From CAYPHY01 sp964410625 (GTDB taxonomy: Bacteria; Chloroflexota; Anaerolineae; Promineifilales; Promineifilaceae), in the NCBI GenBank assembly GCA_964410625.1, contig CAYPHY010000018.1, positions 21,836-85,835 of the forward strand: a stretch of 64,000 nt of DNA. Reading direction: 5' to 3'. Within the stretch, counting starts at the first letter, position 1, and each line of letters opens with the position of its first letter. Made by a program: the position numbers and the translations under genes. A model generated the notes under the pieces. The model saw only the letters and a list, made by a program, of their open reading frames with translations, did no database searches and was not told where the DNA came from. Positions 7,147-15,928 of this stretch are shown in pieces.

Positions 7147-9240
7147 ATGACCAACCAAACGCGCCGTCTAACCACGGCCGAAGACCTGTATCGCTTTCAA
7201 CTGGTATCCGACCCGCAAATCTCTCCTGATGGACAGCATGTTGTTTTTTGCGTCCAAAGCGTGGAGAAAGAAACAGAAAAGAAATACACCCATCTCTGGG
7301 TGGTGGGGACAGCGGGCGAGGAGCCACCGCGCCAATTCACCTATGGCAAGCAAGTGGACAGCCGGCCGCGCTGGTCGCCCGACGGCCGCACCATCGCCTT
7401 CACCTCCAACCGCGACAACGAGGAACAGGCACAGATCTATTTGCTCCCCTTCCACGGTGGCGAGGCACGGCCGCTGACCGACCTGAAAGGGGCGATTATC
7501 GCCTATGAATGGTCGCCCGATGGGAAGCAACTTGTTTTACAGTTTCGCAAGAAGGATGCGGATGTGTTGGAGCGCGAAAAGGACGAGCAGAAAAAGAAGC
7601 TTGGTCCCTCCTCGCGGCAAATCACCCGCTTCAACTATAAGACCGATGGCGGTGGCTATCTGCCAAAGGAGCAGAGCCACATCTGGGTGGTAGACGCCGA
7701 CAGCGGCGAAGCGACTCAGCTGACCGATGGCGACTATGAAGAGGCGGAGCCACGCTGGTCACCCGACGGCCGTTCTATCCTCTTCAGTTCCAACCGTAGC
7801 GATGATCCTGACCTCTATCTGGACGAGGTTGAGTTCTATCTGATCCCCGCTGAAGGGGGGGAGATGCAACAAATACCTGCCCATAACGGCCGCAAATTCG
7901 CTCCGGCCTTCTCGCCCGACGGCCGCACCATCGCCTATCTCGGCCGTGTGCTTCCCGGTCGGTGGTACCAAAACGCCTCTCTTTACATCACGCCTAATCC
8001 TTACCATCCTGAGCCGGTTGAAGGGGAGGTGCGGAATTTGACGGCCGATCTTGACCTCCATCTGGTCGGCGTCACCCTCGGCGATGCCAATGGGGCGGAG
8101 TTTGGCGCACCAACGTGGTCGGCCGATGGACAGACGATTTACTGCCAGGCGTCGGTGAAGGGGGCGCAGTTGTTAGTCGCAATTGATGCGGGTGAGAGGG
8201 TGGAGGAGCAGGGGAGCGGAGGAGCAGAGGAGAGCGAGAATAATTCCCAACCAGCGGTCCGTGTTGTGGCTGGTGATAAGGGTGTAGTGGGACAATTTAG
8301 CCTGGATAGGGAGACAAAGCGAGTCGCTTATTTCTGGGGGACGATGGATGATCCGGGGCAGGTGAATGTGCTGGAACTGGAGGGGCAGGGGGAACCGCGC
8401 ACGCTGACACGCTTTAACCGCGAGTGGATGGACGAGATTGAGACAGGCCAAATCGAGGAGGTATGGTTCAAGGGGCCGGACGATAATGACCTGCATGGCT
8501 GGATTCTGACCCCATCGGGCTTCGATCCTGCTCAGACTTATCCGTCGATCCTGCAAATTCATGGGGGGCCGCAAATGCAATATGGCTACTTCTATATGCA
8601 CGAGTTTCATCTGTTGGCGGCGCAGGGGTATGTGGTCTATTGGAGCAACCCACGCGGCAGCCAGGGGTATGGCGAAGCCCATGCCGGGGCGATCTATAAT
8701 TGTTGGGGGACGGTGGACTATGCTGACGTGATGGCCTGGGCTGATTATGTGGAGCAGCTACCCTATATTGACCGGAAGCGAATGGGCGTTACCGGCGGCA
8801 GCTATGGCGGCTATATGACGACGACGATTATCGGCCGCACCGACCGTTTTGAAGCGGCCGTTGCCCAGCGTGTGGTCAGCAACTTCCTCAGCTTCTACGG
8901 CTCCAGCGATATGAACTGGGGGGCGGAATATCTCTTTGGGGCGGAGTCGCGGCCGTGGGAGGATATGGAGAATTACTGGGAACAATCCCCAATCAGTCGT
9001 ATCGGCAACGCCAAAACGCCGACGATGGTGGTGCATAGCGAACAAGATTATCGCTGTGACCAGGAGCAGGGGGAACAGGTGTTTGTCGCCCTCAAACGGT
9101 TGGGAGTGGACACGGAACTGATTCTGCTCCCCGGCGAGTCGCATGGGGTTTCGCGGGGCGGCCGCACCGACCGCCGCATTGCCCGCCTGGAGCATATGAT
9201 CCGCTGGTTTGAACGTTACCTGAAAACGTTAGAATCATAA
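7147..9240 (+). CDS. S9 family prolyl oligopeptidase / acylaminoacyl-peptidase-like serine peptidase
   Basis: A 697-residue cytoplasmic peptidase. Residues about 15-420 form a beta-propeller of TolB/WD40-like blades (repeated PRWSPDGRTIAF, FSPDGRTIAYLG). Residues about 440-695 form the alpha/beta-hydrolase domain. The catalytic triad can be placed at Ser552 (GGSYGG), Asp634 (SEQDYRC) and His666 (GESHG). S9 enzymes cleave short peptides, often behind proline or N-acylated residues. Two propeller segments look repeat-derived: NPYHPEPVEGE at about 282-292 and RVEEQGSGGAEESENN at about 351-366, both encoded by sequence resembling the window's intergenic repeats. They probably lie in surface loops. 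No operon partner. Confidence 0.92.
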   Translation: MTNQTRRLTTAEDLYRFQLVSDPQISPDGQHVVFCVQSVEKETEKKYTHLWVVGTAGEEPPRQFTYGKQVDSRPRWSPDGRTIAFTSNRDNEEQAQIYLLPFHGGEARPLTDLKGAIIAYEWSPDGKQLVLQFRKKDADVLEREKDEQKKKLGPSSRQITRFNYKTDGGGYLPKEQSHIWVVDADSGEATQLTDGDYEEAEPRWSPDGRSILFSSNRSDDPDLYLDEVEFYLIPAEGGEMQQIPAHNGRKFAPAFSPDGRTIAYLGRVLPGRWYQNASLYITPNPYHPEPVEGEVRNLTADLDLHLVGVTLGDANGAEFGAPTWSADGQTIYCQASVKGAQLLVAIDAGERVEEQGSGGAEESENNSQPAVRVVAGDKGVVGQFSLDRETKRVAYFWGTMDDPGQVNVLELEGQGEPRTLTRFNREWMDEIETGQIEEVWFKGPDDNDLHGWILTPSGFDPAQTYPSILQIHGGPQMQYGYFYMHEFHLLAAQGYVVYWSNPRGSQGYGEAHAGAIYNCWGTVDYADVMAWADYVEQLPYIDRKRMGVTGGSYGGYMTTTIIGRTDRFEAAVAQRVVSNFLSFYGSSDMNWGAEYLFGAESRPWEDMENYWEQSPISRIGNAKTPTMVVHSEQDYRCDQEQGEQVFVALKRLGVDTELILLPGESHGVSRGGRTDRRIARLEHMIRWFERYLKTLES

Positions 9241-9260
9241 AGGCACGGCAAGCGTAGCAA

Positions 9261-9496
9261 ATGGACTTTGAAATAATTGGCGATATAACCGCCATTGATA
9301 TGAAGCCTCGCTAGAGATAGGCAAAGTCTACCAGGTGATACCTGATACACAAGCGGCCGAACATGGATATATGCGTGTCATAGACGAAAGCGGCGAAGAT
9401 TTTGCTTATTCTGCGGAGCGGTTCTTTCCTCTCCAGTTACCACAACCGGTGGAAGAGGCACTTTTGTTGGCTTCACAAGAACTTAGTCAGCCATAG
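9261..9496 (+). pseudogene. Frameshifted small conserved-looking gene
   Basis: MDFEIIGDITAID reads from the ATG at 9261 but stops at 9312. The adjacent frame, open from 9299, continues EASLEIGKVYQVIPDTQAAE and runs to a stop at 9494-9496, ending EEALLLASQELSQP. The two halves together make a plausible protein of about 75 residues, so one indel near 9298 broke it, or the consensus has an error. Its last 14 bases overlap the end of the convergent ABC ATPase gene. Function unknown. Confidence 0.5.
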
Positions 9497-10562
9497 GCTC
9501 AGCCAGAGCCAGCATAATGGCCTGGCGATCAACGAAACCGACCAGCCCGCCACCGTCATCAACGACGGGGACGGGCTGATCGCTGCTAATGACCAGCGGG
9601 ATTAACGCTTCCAGCTTGGTATGGGGGGAAACGACAACGCCATCGGCCGCTTCCGGGTGGTCGGCAAGGGTGGCGGGGCGGCCGTCTGTTTCGGCCATCG
9701 GCACCATAATCGCCTGGGCGGTCAGCACCTTGCCTCGCGGCACGTCGCGGGTGAACTCGCGCACATAGTCATCGGCCGGGTGAGAGACGATCTGTTCCGG
9801 CGTGCCGACTTGCACAAATTCGCCATCCTTCATAATGCAAATGTGATCGCCGATTTTGAGCGCCTCGTGGAAGTCATGGGTGATGAAGATCAGCGTCTTG
9901 TTGACCATCTTTTGCAAGTTGACCAGCTCATCTTGCATCTCGCGACGGATGAGCGGGTCGAGTGCGCTGAACGGCTCATCACAGAGTAAGTATTCGGGGT
10001 CAACCGCTAACGCCCGCGCTAATCCCACACGCTGGCGCATCCCACCGCTAAGCTCGTGGGGGAAGTGGCTTTCCCAACCTTTCAACCCAACCAGCTCCAG
10101 CACCTCCCGCGCTCGTTCCAGCCGGTCGGCCTTGCGGATTCCCTGCACCTCCAGCCCATAGGCTACATTGTCAATCACCCGGCGGTGGGGGAAGAGGCCG
10201 AAGTGTTGAAAGATCATCGTGATCTTGTGCCGCCGCAGTTCACGCAGTTGCTCCTCGTCGAGGGTCATAATGTCGTTGCCCTCGACAAAGATTTGACCCC
10301 GCGTCGGCTCGATCAGCCGCGAGATACAACGTACCAGGGTAGACTTGCCACTGCCGGAGAGGCCCATGATCACAAATATCTCTCCCTGGTGGACATCAAA
10401 GGAGACATCACGGACAGCCACGACCTGACCGGTTTGCGCCAGGATTTCATGTTTGGAGAGCTTGAAGTCAATCTCGGCCTGACCGCGCCCGGTCTTGGGG
10501 CCAAATACCTTCCAAACATTGCGACAGGAGATTTTTGGTTCAGCACTCGCGGTAGTCGTCAT
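9483..10562 (-). CDS. proV: Glycine betaine/proline-type ABC transporter ATP-binding protein
   Basis: A 359-residue ATPase of the ProV/OpuAA type. It has Walker A (GLSGSGKST), Q-loop (IFQHFGLFPH), signature (LSGGMRQR) and Walker B (YLLCDEP) motifs, then the long C-terminal extension typical of the family, with one recognisable CBS-like repeat (QPVPVVDDGGGLVGFVDR). ProV energises uptake of osmoprotectants. No ProW permease or ProX binding protein is in the window, so its membrane partner must be encoded elsewhere. It follows the iron alcohol dehydrogenase gene by 23 bp on the same strand; an osmoprotectant link is possible because some iron dehydrogenases of this type (GbsB) oxidise choline. 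Confidence 0.88.
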   Translation of the reverse strand: MTTTASAEPKISCRNVWKVFGPKTGRGQAEIDFKLSKHEILAQTGQVVAVRDVSFDVHQGEIFVIMGLSGSGKSTLVRCISRLIEPTRGQIFVEGNDIMTLDEEQLRELRRHKITMIFQHFGLFPHRRVIDNVAYGLEVQGIRKADRLERAREVLELVGLKGWESHFPHELSGGMRQRVGLARALAVDPEYLLCDEPFSALDPLIRREMQDELVNLQKMVNKTLIFITHDFHEALKIGDHICIMKDGEFVQVGTPEQIVSHPADDYVREFTRDVPRGKVLTAQAIMVPMAETDGRPATLADHPEAADGVVVSPHTKLEALIPLVISSDQPVPVVDDGGGLVGFVDRQAIMLALAEPMAD

Positions 10563-10585
10563 GGCTGTCTATCCTGTTGATCAGG

Positions 10586-11758
10586 TCATTTGCCCTGCTC
10601 GAACGCTCGTTGGTAAATCTGGACGTAACTCTCGCGGGTGAGATCGCGCGGGTTGCCGATGGTTTGCGGGTCGGCAAAGGCGATGTCGGCCAGCATTGGG
10701 ATATCGTCCTCGCAGAAGCCCAGTTCTTGCAAGGTGGGGATTTCCACATCTTCGGTCAGGCGCATCACCGCTTCAACGGCCTTCTCGGCCGCCTGCCAGA
10801 CGCTCAACCCACGCACATCCTCGCCCAATGCCTGGGCAATGCGGGCGAACTTTTGCGGTTCGCCCATGTAGTTGTATTCCATCACCGGCCCCAGCAGTCG
10901 CGCCGTCAATGCCCCGTGTGGCACATCACGCACGCCCCCGGCCGACTGGCTCATCGCATGGGCCGCCCCCGCGCTCTCCTTGCCATAAGCCAACCCGCCG
11001 AGCATCGCGGCCATAGACATCTTGTACCGCGCTTCGGTGTTGTGTCCCTGGGCAAAGGCGACGCGCAAATATTGGCCGACGTATTCCATCGCCAGCAGCG
11101 CCACCGCATCGGGCAAAGGCTGGGCATAGGCACAGGTGTAGCACTCAATGGCGTGGGCCAGCGCATCCATGCCCGTTCCGGCGGTGACGGCAGCTGGCAA
11201 CTCATAGGTCAATTCTGGATCAAGCAAGGCCACCCACGCGCCAATGTCGGCCGTGCCGCCAACATTAAACTTAATTTTACGCTCCGGATCGGTGATCACC
11301 GCCCAGAGTGTGACTTCACTGCCCGTCCCGGCCGTCGTCGGCACACAAATCGTCGGTGGGATACGCTTTTTGATCGGCTGAGGATCGGCCCACTCATATT
11401 GGCGGATCGAACCGCCATTGCTGGCCAGCACCCCAATCGCCTTGGCTGTGTCCATCGCACTGCCGCCGCCGATGCCGATCAGACCATCGCAGGACTCTTG
11501 CTGGTAAACGGCCGCGCCCTCGTCCACCAGGGCAATCGGCGGGTTGGGAGCGCAATGCTCAAAGGTGGCATATTCAATGTTGGCCGCTTTCAGCGAAGCC
11601 ACAGCGCGGTCAAGCAAACCGGCTTTGACAATACCAGGATCGGTGACGACCAGCGGCCGTTTTAAGCCCAAAGCCTTCACCTCATCGGCCAGCGCGGTCA
11701 CAGCCCCCGGCCCATGTTTCATCACTGTGGGAATCTCAAACGAACGAACGAAGCTCAT
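10586..11758 (-). CDS. Iron-containing (group III) alcohol dehydrogenase
   Basis: A 390-residue NAD(P)-dependent dehydrogenase. It shows the nucleotide motif GIGGGSAMDTAKA, the metal-ligand segment GMDALAHAIECY (Asp and His four apart) and the second metal segment ending DVPHG, whose two ligand histidines are 14 residues apart as expected. The additional histidine usually found four residues after the first (HxxxH) is Gln here (HAMSQ), which may alter proton transfer or substrate. Substrates in the family range from ethanol and 1,3-propanediol to choline. It is the upstream member of a likely two-gene unit with the betaine-type ATPase. Confidence 0.9.
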   Translation of the reverse strand: MSFVRSFEIPTVMKHGPGAVTALADEVKALGLKRPLVVTDPGIVKAGLLDRAVASLKAANIEYATFEHCAPNPPIALVDEGAAVYQQESCDGLIGIGGGSAMDTAKAIGVLASNGGSIRQYEWADPQPIKKRIPPTICVPTTAGTGSEVTLWAVITDPERKIKFNVGGTADIGAWVALLDPELTYELPAAVTAGTGMDALAHAIECYTCAYAQPLPDAVALLAMEYVGQYLRVAFAQGHNTEARYKMSMAAMLGGLAYGKESAGAAHAMSQSAGGVRDVPHGALTARLLGPVMEYNYMGEPQKFARIAQALGEDVRGLSVWQAAEKAVEAVMRLTEDVEIPTLQELGFCEDDIPMLADIAFADPQTIGNPRDLTRESYVQIYQRAFEQGK

Positions 11759-11876
11759 ATAGGTATTCCTCGAAAAATAAAGTATGCAGCGGCAATTCTA
11801 GCCTGACCAGGCACAGAATGCACACGAATAGACAGTCAAACGTCGTAAAAAATAGTAAGCGGGTTAGCAATCTACG

Positions 11877-12368
11877 CTATACATCGCTGTCGTTGTTCGT
11901 TTCCTTCCGGCGGGCCACATATTTGCTGACCGGCCGCAAGAAGCGCAGGGCCAGAAAGGTAAAGAGGCTGGAGACAATAGCCAATAGATAATTACCGACC
12001 CCCACCGTCATCCCAATTGCCGCCACCATCCAGATGGACGCGGCCGTTGTCATCCCCTTCGTATGGTTGCGGGATTGAAAAATCGCCCCGGCCCCTAAAA
12101 AGCCAATGCCGGAAACGACTTGCGCGGCCACCCGCGCGGTGTCTTGAGCGTTTGAACCATCCAGGGGAAAACTGTGAATGGATAAGATGGTGAAAAGGCA
12201 TGATCCCATGGCAATCAACATATTGGTGCGAAACCCAGCATCACGGCCGCGCCACTCTCGCTCTAGCCCAATCAGGCCGCCCAATATCGCGGAAAGTAAT
12301 ACCTGAAAGATAGTTACCCAACTGTATTCACGAACTGATTGTAACCATGCAAATGTTATATCGTCCAT
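11877..12368 (-). CDS. MgtC/SapB family membrane protein
   Basis: A 163-residue polytopic protein with about four or five membrane helices. The family signature is clear: GGLIGLEREWRGRDAGFRT near residue 31 and RVAAQVVSGIGFLGAGAI near residue 80. MgtC relatives modulate Mg2+ homeostasis, membrane potential or the F-type ATPase, rather than transporting Mg2+. The C-terminal soluble domain of classical MgtC is absent, as in the short SapB form. It stands alone between the dehydrogenase operon and the divergent laccase-domain gene. Confidence 0.88.
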   Translation of the reverse strand: MDDITFAWLQSVREYSWVTIFQVLLSAILGGLIGLEREWRGRDAGFRTNMLIAMGSCLFTILSIHSFPLDGSNAQDTARVAAQVVSGIGFLGAGAIFQSRNHTKGMTTAASIWMVAAIGMTVGVGNYLLAIVSSLFTFLALRFLRPVSKYVARRKETNNDSDV

Positions 12369-12585
12369 TGCGCTTCTCCTTACTCCTCTCTGGCATGGTT
12401 GTCACTTTTGCCCCACCTCGCGCCAGGCCGTAAAATCTATGCCAGGAAAAGTTCAGTACACTTTAGAAACCAGTTCTCTTCCGCGATGTGCTTTTCTCCG
12501 GGAAGATAGGATGAGAAATCAGGTTTCTGTTTTCGGAAATTGGAGCAGTATTATAGTGTTTGACTCACAAGTAGACGATGTGTTA

Positions 12586-13422
12586 ATGTTTCACTTTCCT
12601 TCCCTGGCGAACCACGGCCGCATCCAACACGCCGTGTTCAGCCGCCAGGGGGGTGTCAGTGCGGCCCCCTTTGCCTCCCTAAACTTGAGTATGTCGGTGG
12701 CCGACGAGCGCGAGCGCGTCTATGCCAATCGCCGCCGCGCCTTTGGTGTTTTCGGCCGGGACACGGACACGGCCGTCCATGCCCACATGGTCCATGGCGC
12801 AACGGTGGCGCGGGTGACCCAGGCGGATCAAGGCACATGGGTGACACATGTGGATGGGTTGGTGACTGACCAGCCGGGCTGTGCGTTGGCGATGAGTTTT
12901 GCCGACTGTGCGCCGATATTTCTGTATGATCCGCTGAAACAGGCGATTGGGTTAGGCCACGCCGGTTGGCGCGGCACGGTTGAAGATTTGCCGGGGGCAA
13001 TGGTGCGGAAGATGGCGGCCGAATTTGGCAGCGACCCGGCCTCCCTCATTGCCGCTATCGGCCCTTGCATCGGCCCCTGTTGCTATGAAGTGGACGAACC
13101 GGTGATCGGCATGGTACATGCTGCCTTCAGCGAACCAGACTCACTGTTAGTTCCTCCCCCACAAAAAACAGAACGCGATCAAGCCACCACCAATCCAGAA
13201 AATCAGCGGCAATCTGCGCTGCATCCGCGTCATCCGCGTAACACTCCTGATCGCCCCCACTTCGATCTCCCCGAAGCCAACCGGCGCAATCTGGCGAATG
13301 CCGGTGTGGTCAACATCGAACAGTCGGGCTTTTGCACCGCCTGTCGCACTGACCTCTTTTTTTCCCATCGCGCCGAAAACGGCCGCACCGGCCGCTTTGG
13401 GACGATGTTGATTCTTGATTAG
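12586..13422 (+). CDS. pgeF: Laccase-domain (PgeF/YfiH) protein with an in-frame repeat insertion
   Basis: A peptidoglycan-editing or purine-nucleoside-hydrolysing DUF152 protein. Family motifs are in order: HAVFSRQGGVS, HMVHGATV, MSFADCAPIFLYD, GLGHAGWRG, AIGPCIGPCCYEV and, at the end, GFCTACRTDLFFSHRAE; metal-ligand His and Cys are all kept. I chose the ATG at 12586, which puts the HAVFSRQGG strand near the N-terminus as usual; the frame extends upstream to 12439. Between EPDS and RPHFDLPEANR lies a proline/arginine-rich stretch of about 37 residues absent from the family, encoded by an inverted ACGCGGATGACGCGG intergenic repeat. Whether the protein still folds is unknown. Confidence 0.85.
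   Translation: MFHFPSLANHGRIQHAVFSRQGGVSAAPFASLNLSMSVADERERVYANRRRAFGVFGRDTDTAVHAHMVHGATVARVTQADQGTWVTHVDGLVTDQPGCALAMSFADCAPIFLYDPLKQAIGLGHAGWRGTVEDLPGAMVRKMAAEFGSDPASLIAAIGPCIGPCCYEVDEPVIGMVHAAFSEPDSLLVPPPQKTERDQATTNPENQRQSALHPRHPRNTPDRPHFDLPEANRRNLANAGVVNIEQSGFCTACRTDLFFSHRAENGRTGRFGTMLILD
13194..13242. repeat. Dispersed repeat inside the laccase-domain gene
   Basis: The sequence matches, in reverse complement, the intergenic ACGCGGATGACGCGGAT repeats at 32711-32752 and 6973-7014; the core ATCCGCGTCATCCGCGTAAC is exact. Confidence 0.7.
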
Positions 13423-13491
13423 TTGTTTTAGAATTGGGATGGACTATATCTCTGCGACTCTGCGTTTAGATTCGTTTCCTGAACTCACTTC

Positions 13492-13731
13492 TTAATTGTG
13501 GCAGGCACAACCACCACCGCCACAACCACAGCCACCGCCATTGTTGACCGTTAGGGGGATGCTCTCACGGCCGCGGCTCGTCCCGCCGATGACCGCAACG
13601 GCATTGAGCTGCTTTTGGGTGTTTTTGCTGGCGCAACTGGGGCAGGCGGCCGTCCGGCTGGCTTCCGAAAAGGAACGCTTCTCGCTAAAGCTTCGGCCGC
13701 ATTCCCGGCACACAAAATCATAGTAAGGCAT
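13492..13731 (-). CDS. FmdB-type zinc ribbon protein
   Basis: A 79-residue protein with the FmdB/CxxC_CxxC_SSSS signature. MPYYDFVCRECG and ACPSCASK give two CxxC pairs for one zinc ion. The C-terminus is Gly/Cys rich (GGGCGCGGGGCACHN) and could bind additional metal. Members are small putative regulators of unknown target, first noted near formamidase and amidase genes. Single gene, convergent with the laccase-domain gene. Confidence 0.88.
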   Translation of the reverse strand: MPYYDFVCRECGRSFSEKRSFSEASRTAACPSCASKNTQKQLNAVAVIGGTSRGRESIPLTVNNGGGCGCGGGGCACHN

Positions 13732-13748
13732 CAGCTACCTCCTCAATC

Positions 13749-13830
13749 AGTGTATTCGTGTATCGGTGTATTGGTATATTGGTATATTGGTCTGCATCAT
13801 TAGACCAATATACTAATACACGGATATACC
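13749..13830. repeat. TATTGGT-type palindromic repeat
   Basis: GTGTATCGGTGTATTGG and TATATTGG units on the left pair with ACCAATATACTAATACAC on the right. The rest of 13732-14093 is AT-rich, contains no gene I can support, and probably holds divergent promoters for the FmdB and response regulator genes. Confidence 0.6.
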
Positions 13831-14093
13831 ACTCTCTCACTCTCTTGTTATGCAAAATTATACGTAAATTGCATGTATTTTCGTTCAACTCCAGTATATC
13901 CTTAAGTAAAAGTGTTAGCTAGAATGCACAAAATATTGGATTTGATCATATAATCTATCGTATATGTACTGGTTGAAACTCCGCGTCTGATGTAGTGTAG
14001 CGGTAAACTCTGATCAAAGCAGTACCCTTCCTTATCAAGATATTCAGAGCTTACCCGATGTCGGGTTGACAACCTGTGTCTTCGGGAGATGCC

Positions 14094-14840
14094 ATGATTG
14101 CTAATGAAGAAAAGAAACAACGAGTCTTGGCCGTTGACGACAACGCCTATACTTTGCGGCTAGTCGAATATACGTTGCGCGAGGCTGAATTTGATGTAAT
14201 GACCGCCATATCCGGGGAGGATGCCCTGAACCAGATTTCGACGCATGGGCTGCCCGACCTGGCGATTGTTGACCTGCATATGCCAGGGATGAGCGGTTTT
14301 GAGTTTTGTCACCGGGTCCATCAATATAGCGACTTACCGGTGATCATGTTGACGGCCGTGAACCACGAAGCAACCGTTGTAGAAGGATTAGAAACGCACG
14401 CGGAAGATTATATCGTCAAGCCGTTTAGCCCTGGCGAACTGGTCGCCCGCACCAGGCGCGTCCTCAAGCGCATGGGCGAACTGGCCTATGAACTGGAGCC
14501 GCAAACCCAGGTGGATGACCGCCTGCTGATTGATTTTCCACAACGGACGGCGATTGTGGAGGGCAAGCCGGTGAGTCTGACGCCGACGGAGACGAAGTTG
14601 CTTTATATTCTGATGCGAAAGGCGGGGCAAACTGTACCGACAGAGTTTATCCTCCGCCGTCTGTGGCCGGCCGAACCGGTGTTTGAAGACCGCCTCCATG
14701 TCCATCTCCACCGTCTGCGCCGCAAGATCGAAGGCAAGAAAAGCAAAACCCGCCGTCGCTACATCTATTCCGAGCGCGGCTCCGGCTATAGCTTCCACCT
14801 GAGTGAGCAGATTGCGGCGAATGGGAGTGATGGAGATTAG
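14094..14840 (+). CDS. OmpR/PhoB-type response regulator, orphan
   Basis: A receiver domain (acidic pair VDDN, phospho-acceptor Asp in AIVDLHMPG, Thr in MLTAV, Lys in IVKPFSPGE) is followed by a winged-helix DNA-binding domain from about residue 145 (VSLTPTETKLLYILMRKAGQ, then the recognition helix region RLHVHLHRLRRKIE). ATG 14094 is preferred because GGGAGAT stands before it; an in-frame upstream start at 14076 lacks a site. It would bind DNA as a dimer when phosphorylated. No histidine kinase is adjacent, so the cognate kinase is unknown. The last codons run into a GGAGATTAGAGATTGG repeat. Confidence 0.92.
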   Translation: MIANEEKKQRVLAVDDNAYTLRLVEYTLREAEFDVMTAISGEDALNQISTHGLPDLAIVDLHMPGMSGFEFCHRVHQYSDLPVIMLTAVNHEATVVEGLETHAEDYIVKPFSPGELVARTRRVLKRMGELAYELEPQTQVDDRLLIDFPQRTAIVEGKPVSLTPTETKLLYILMRKAGQTVPTEFILRRLWPAEPVFEDRLHVHLHRLRRKIEGKKSKTRRRYIYSERGSGYSFHLSEQIAANGSDGD

Positions 14841-14870
14841 AGATTGGAGACTAGGAGACTGAGAGACTAG

Positions 14871-14932
14871 GAGATTGGTATATCACTGTATTGGTCTAGT
14901 CTAGTGATATACACCAATATACCAATAAACCA
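14871..14932. repeat. TATTGGT-type palindromic repeat
   Basis: TTGGTATATCACTGTATTGG pairs imperfectly with CACCAATATACCAATA; probable terminator of the response regulator gene. The rest of the gap to 15079 contains only further short repeats. Confidence 0.55.
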
Positions 14933-15079
14933 CTTGCCGCTTGCTGCCTGGGAATTAATTCCCAGGCTGATACAGGAAGTACGCTAAAGCGCACTGTTGG
15001 TCTGCAAGTCGAAAAGTGCTTATATTACCGATTAGCGATTACTGATCACTGCTTATTGCCCACTGACTACTATCCACTC

Positions 15080-15724
15080 ATGCCCGTTACGCTCCAATAT
15101 GTCCGAGCGGCGTTGCAACTGTCTGAGTTTGACGGAACGGCCGCGCAACAGATGATGATGCCCCAGGCGCGGGTCAATATGCGGCCGCCGGAGCGCCTCG
15201 GTGAGCCGCGGCTCGGTGGGGTGTTGGTACTGCTCTTTGGACGGGATGGGGAGTTGTGCCTGGTGCTAACCCGTCGCCGTGACGATCTTCCCTCTCATGC
15301 CGGACAGGTGTCGTTCCCTGGCGGCCGTCACGAACCGCCGGAAACGCTGCAAACCACCGCCCTGCGCGAAACGTATGAAGAAATCGGCATCCCCCCGGAA
15401 AAGATTCAAATCCTCGGCGAACTCTCTCCGCTTTACATTCTCCCCTCTGATTTTCAAGTCCAGCCTTTTGTGGGTTATTATGCCAATGGGGAACGGCCGC
15501 GCTTCCAGGCCGACCCTGGCGAAGTGGCGGAGATCATCGAAGCCCCGCTGCGCCACCTGCTCGATCCGGCGACTCGTGTGGAGGAGGAGTGGGAGCTGCG
15601 TGGCTATCCGGTATCCGTCCCCTTTTTTCAGGTAGATCATCACAAAGTGTGGGGGGCAACAGCCATGATGCTCAGCGAGTTCCTTGAGCGTCTACGTCAT
15701 GTGTATACTTTAACCACTGATTGA
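15080..15724 (+). CDS. CoA pyrophosphatase-type Nudix hydrolase
   Basis: A 214-residue Nudix enzyme of the CoAse group. The CoA-specific motif LTRRRDDLPSHAGQVSFPGG precedes and merges with a complete Nudix box (GGRHEPPETLQTTALRETYE, ending EEIG) that supplies the metal-binding glutamates. It is expected to cleave CoA or acyl-CoA to 3',5'-ADP and phosphopantetheine. ATG 15080 is preferred over an in-frame TTG at 15056. Monocistronic. Confidence 0.9.
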   Translation: MPVTLQYVRAALQLSEFDGTAAQQMMMPQARVNMRPPERLGEPRLGGVLVLLFGRDGELCLVLTRRRDDLPSHAGQVSFPGGRHEPPETLQTTALRETYEEIGIPPEKIQILGELSPLYILPSDFQVQPFVGYYANGERPRFQADPGEVAEIIEAPLRHLLDPATRVEEEWELRGYPVSVPFFQVDHHKVWGATAMMLSEFLERLRHVYTLTTD

Positions 15725-15759
15725 TACGGATTGAACAGATTTTCACGGATTTTCCGCTT

Positions 15760-15900
15760 AGTACAGTGATCCAAAATTTATCGGCTTGCCCGTCATTCCG
15801 AGCGGAGCGAGGAATCCCTTGCGATTGCGTGGACCAGTGAATTGCTGGGGATTCCTCGCTCCGAAGACTCCGCTCGGAATGACAGGTGGATCACTACTGA
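15760..15900. repeat. Long inverted repeat with CATTCCGAGCGGAGCGAGG core
   Basis: GTCATTCCGAGCGGAGCGAG (from 15792) pairs with CTCGCTCCGAAGACTCCGCT and CGGAATGAC (to 15883). An outer pair, GTGATCCA near 15766 and TGGATCAC near 15888, encloses it. This resembles the REP/MITE-like elements scattered in many bacterial genomes; no transposase is present. Confidence 0.65.
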
Positions 15901-15928
15901 AACAGTGTGCTTAGTATCCATGGTTAAA

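Noticed and set aside
12439..12585. Upstream extension of the laccase-domain gene
   Set aside because: The added residues show no family similarity and place an atypical leader before the conserved HAVFSRQGG strand.
13840..14093. Possible tRNA or small RNA in the AT-rich spacer
   Set aside because: No T-loop GGTTCRA pattern, acceptor pairing or conserved fold could be found.
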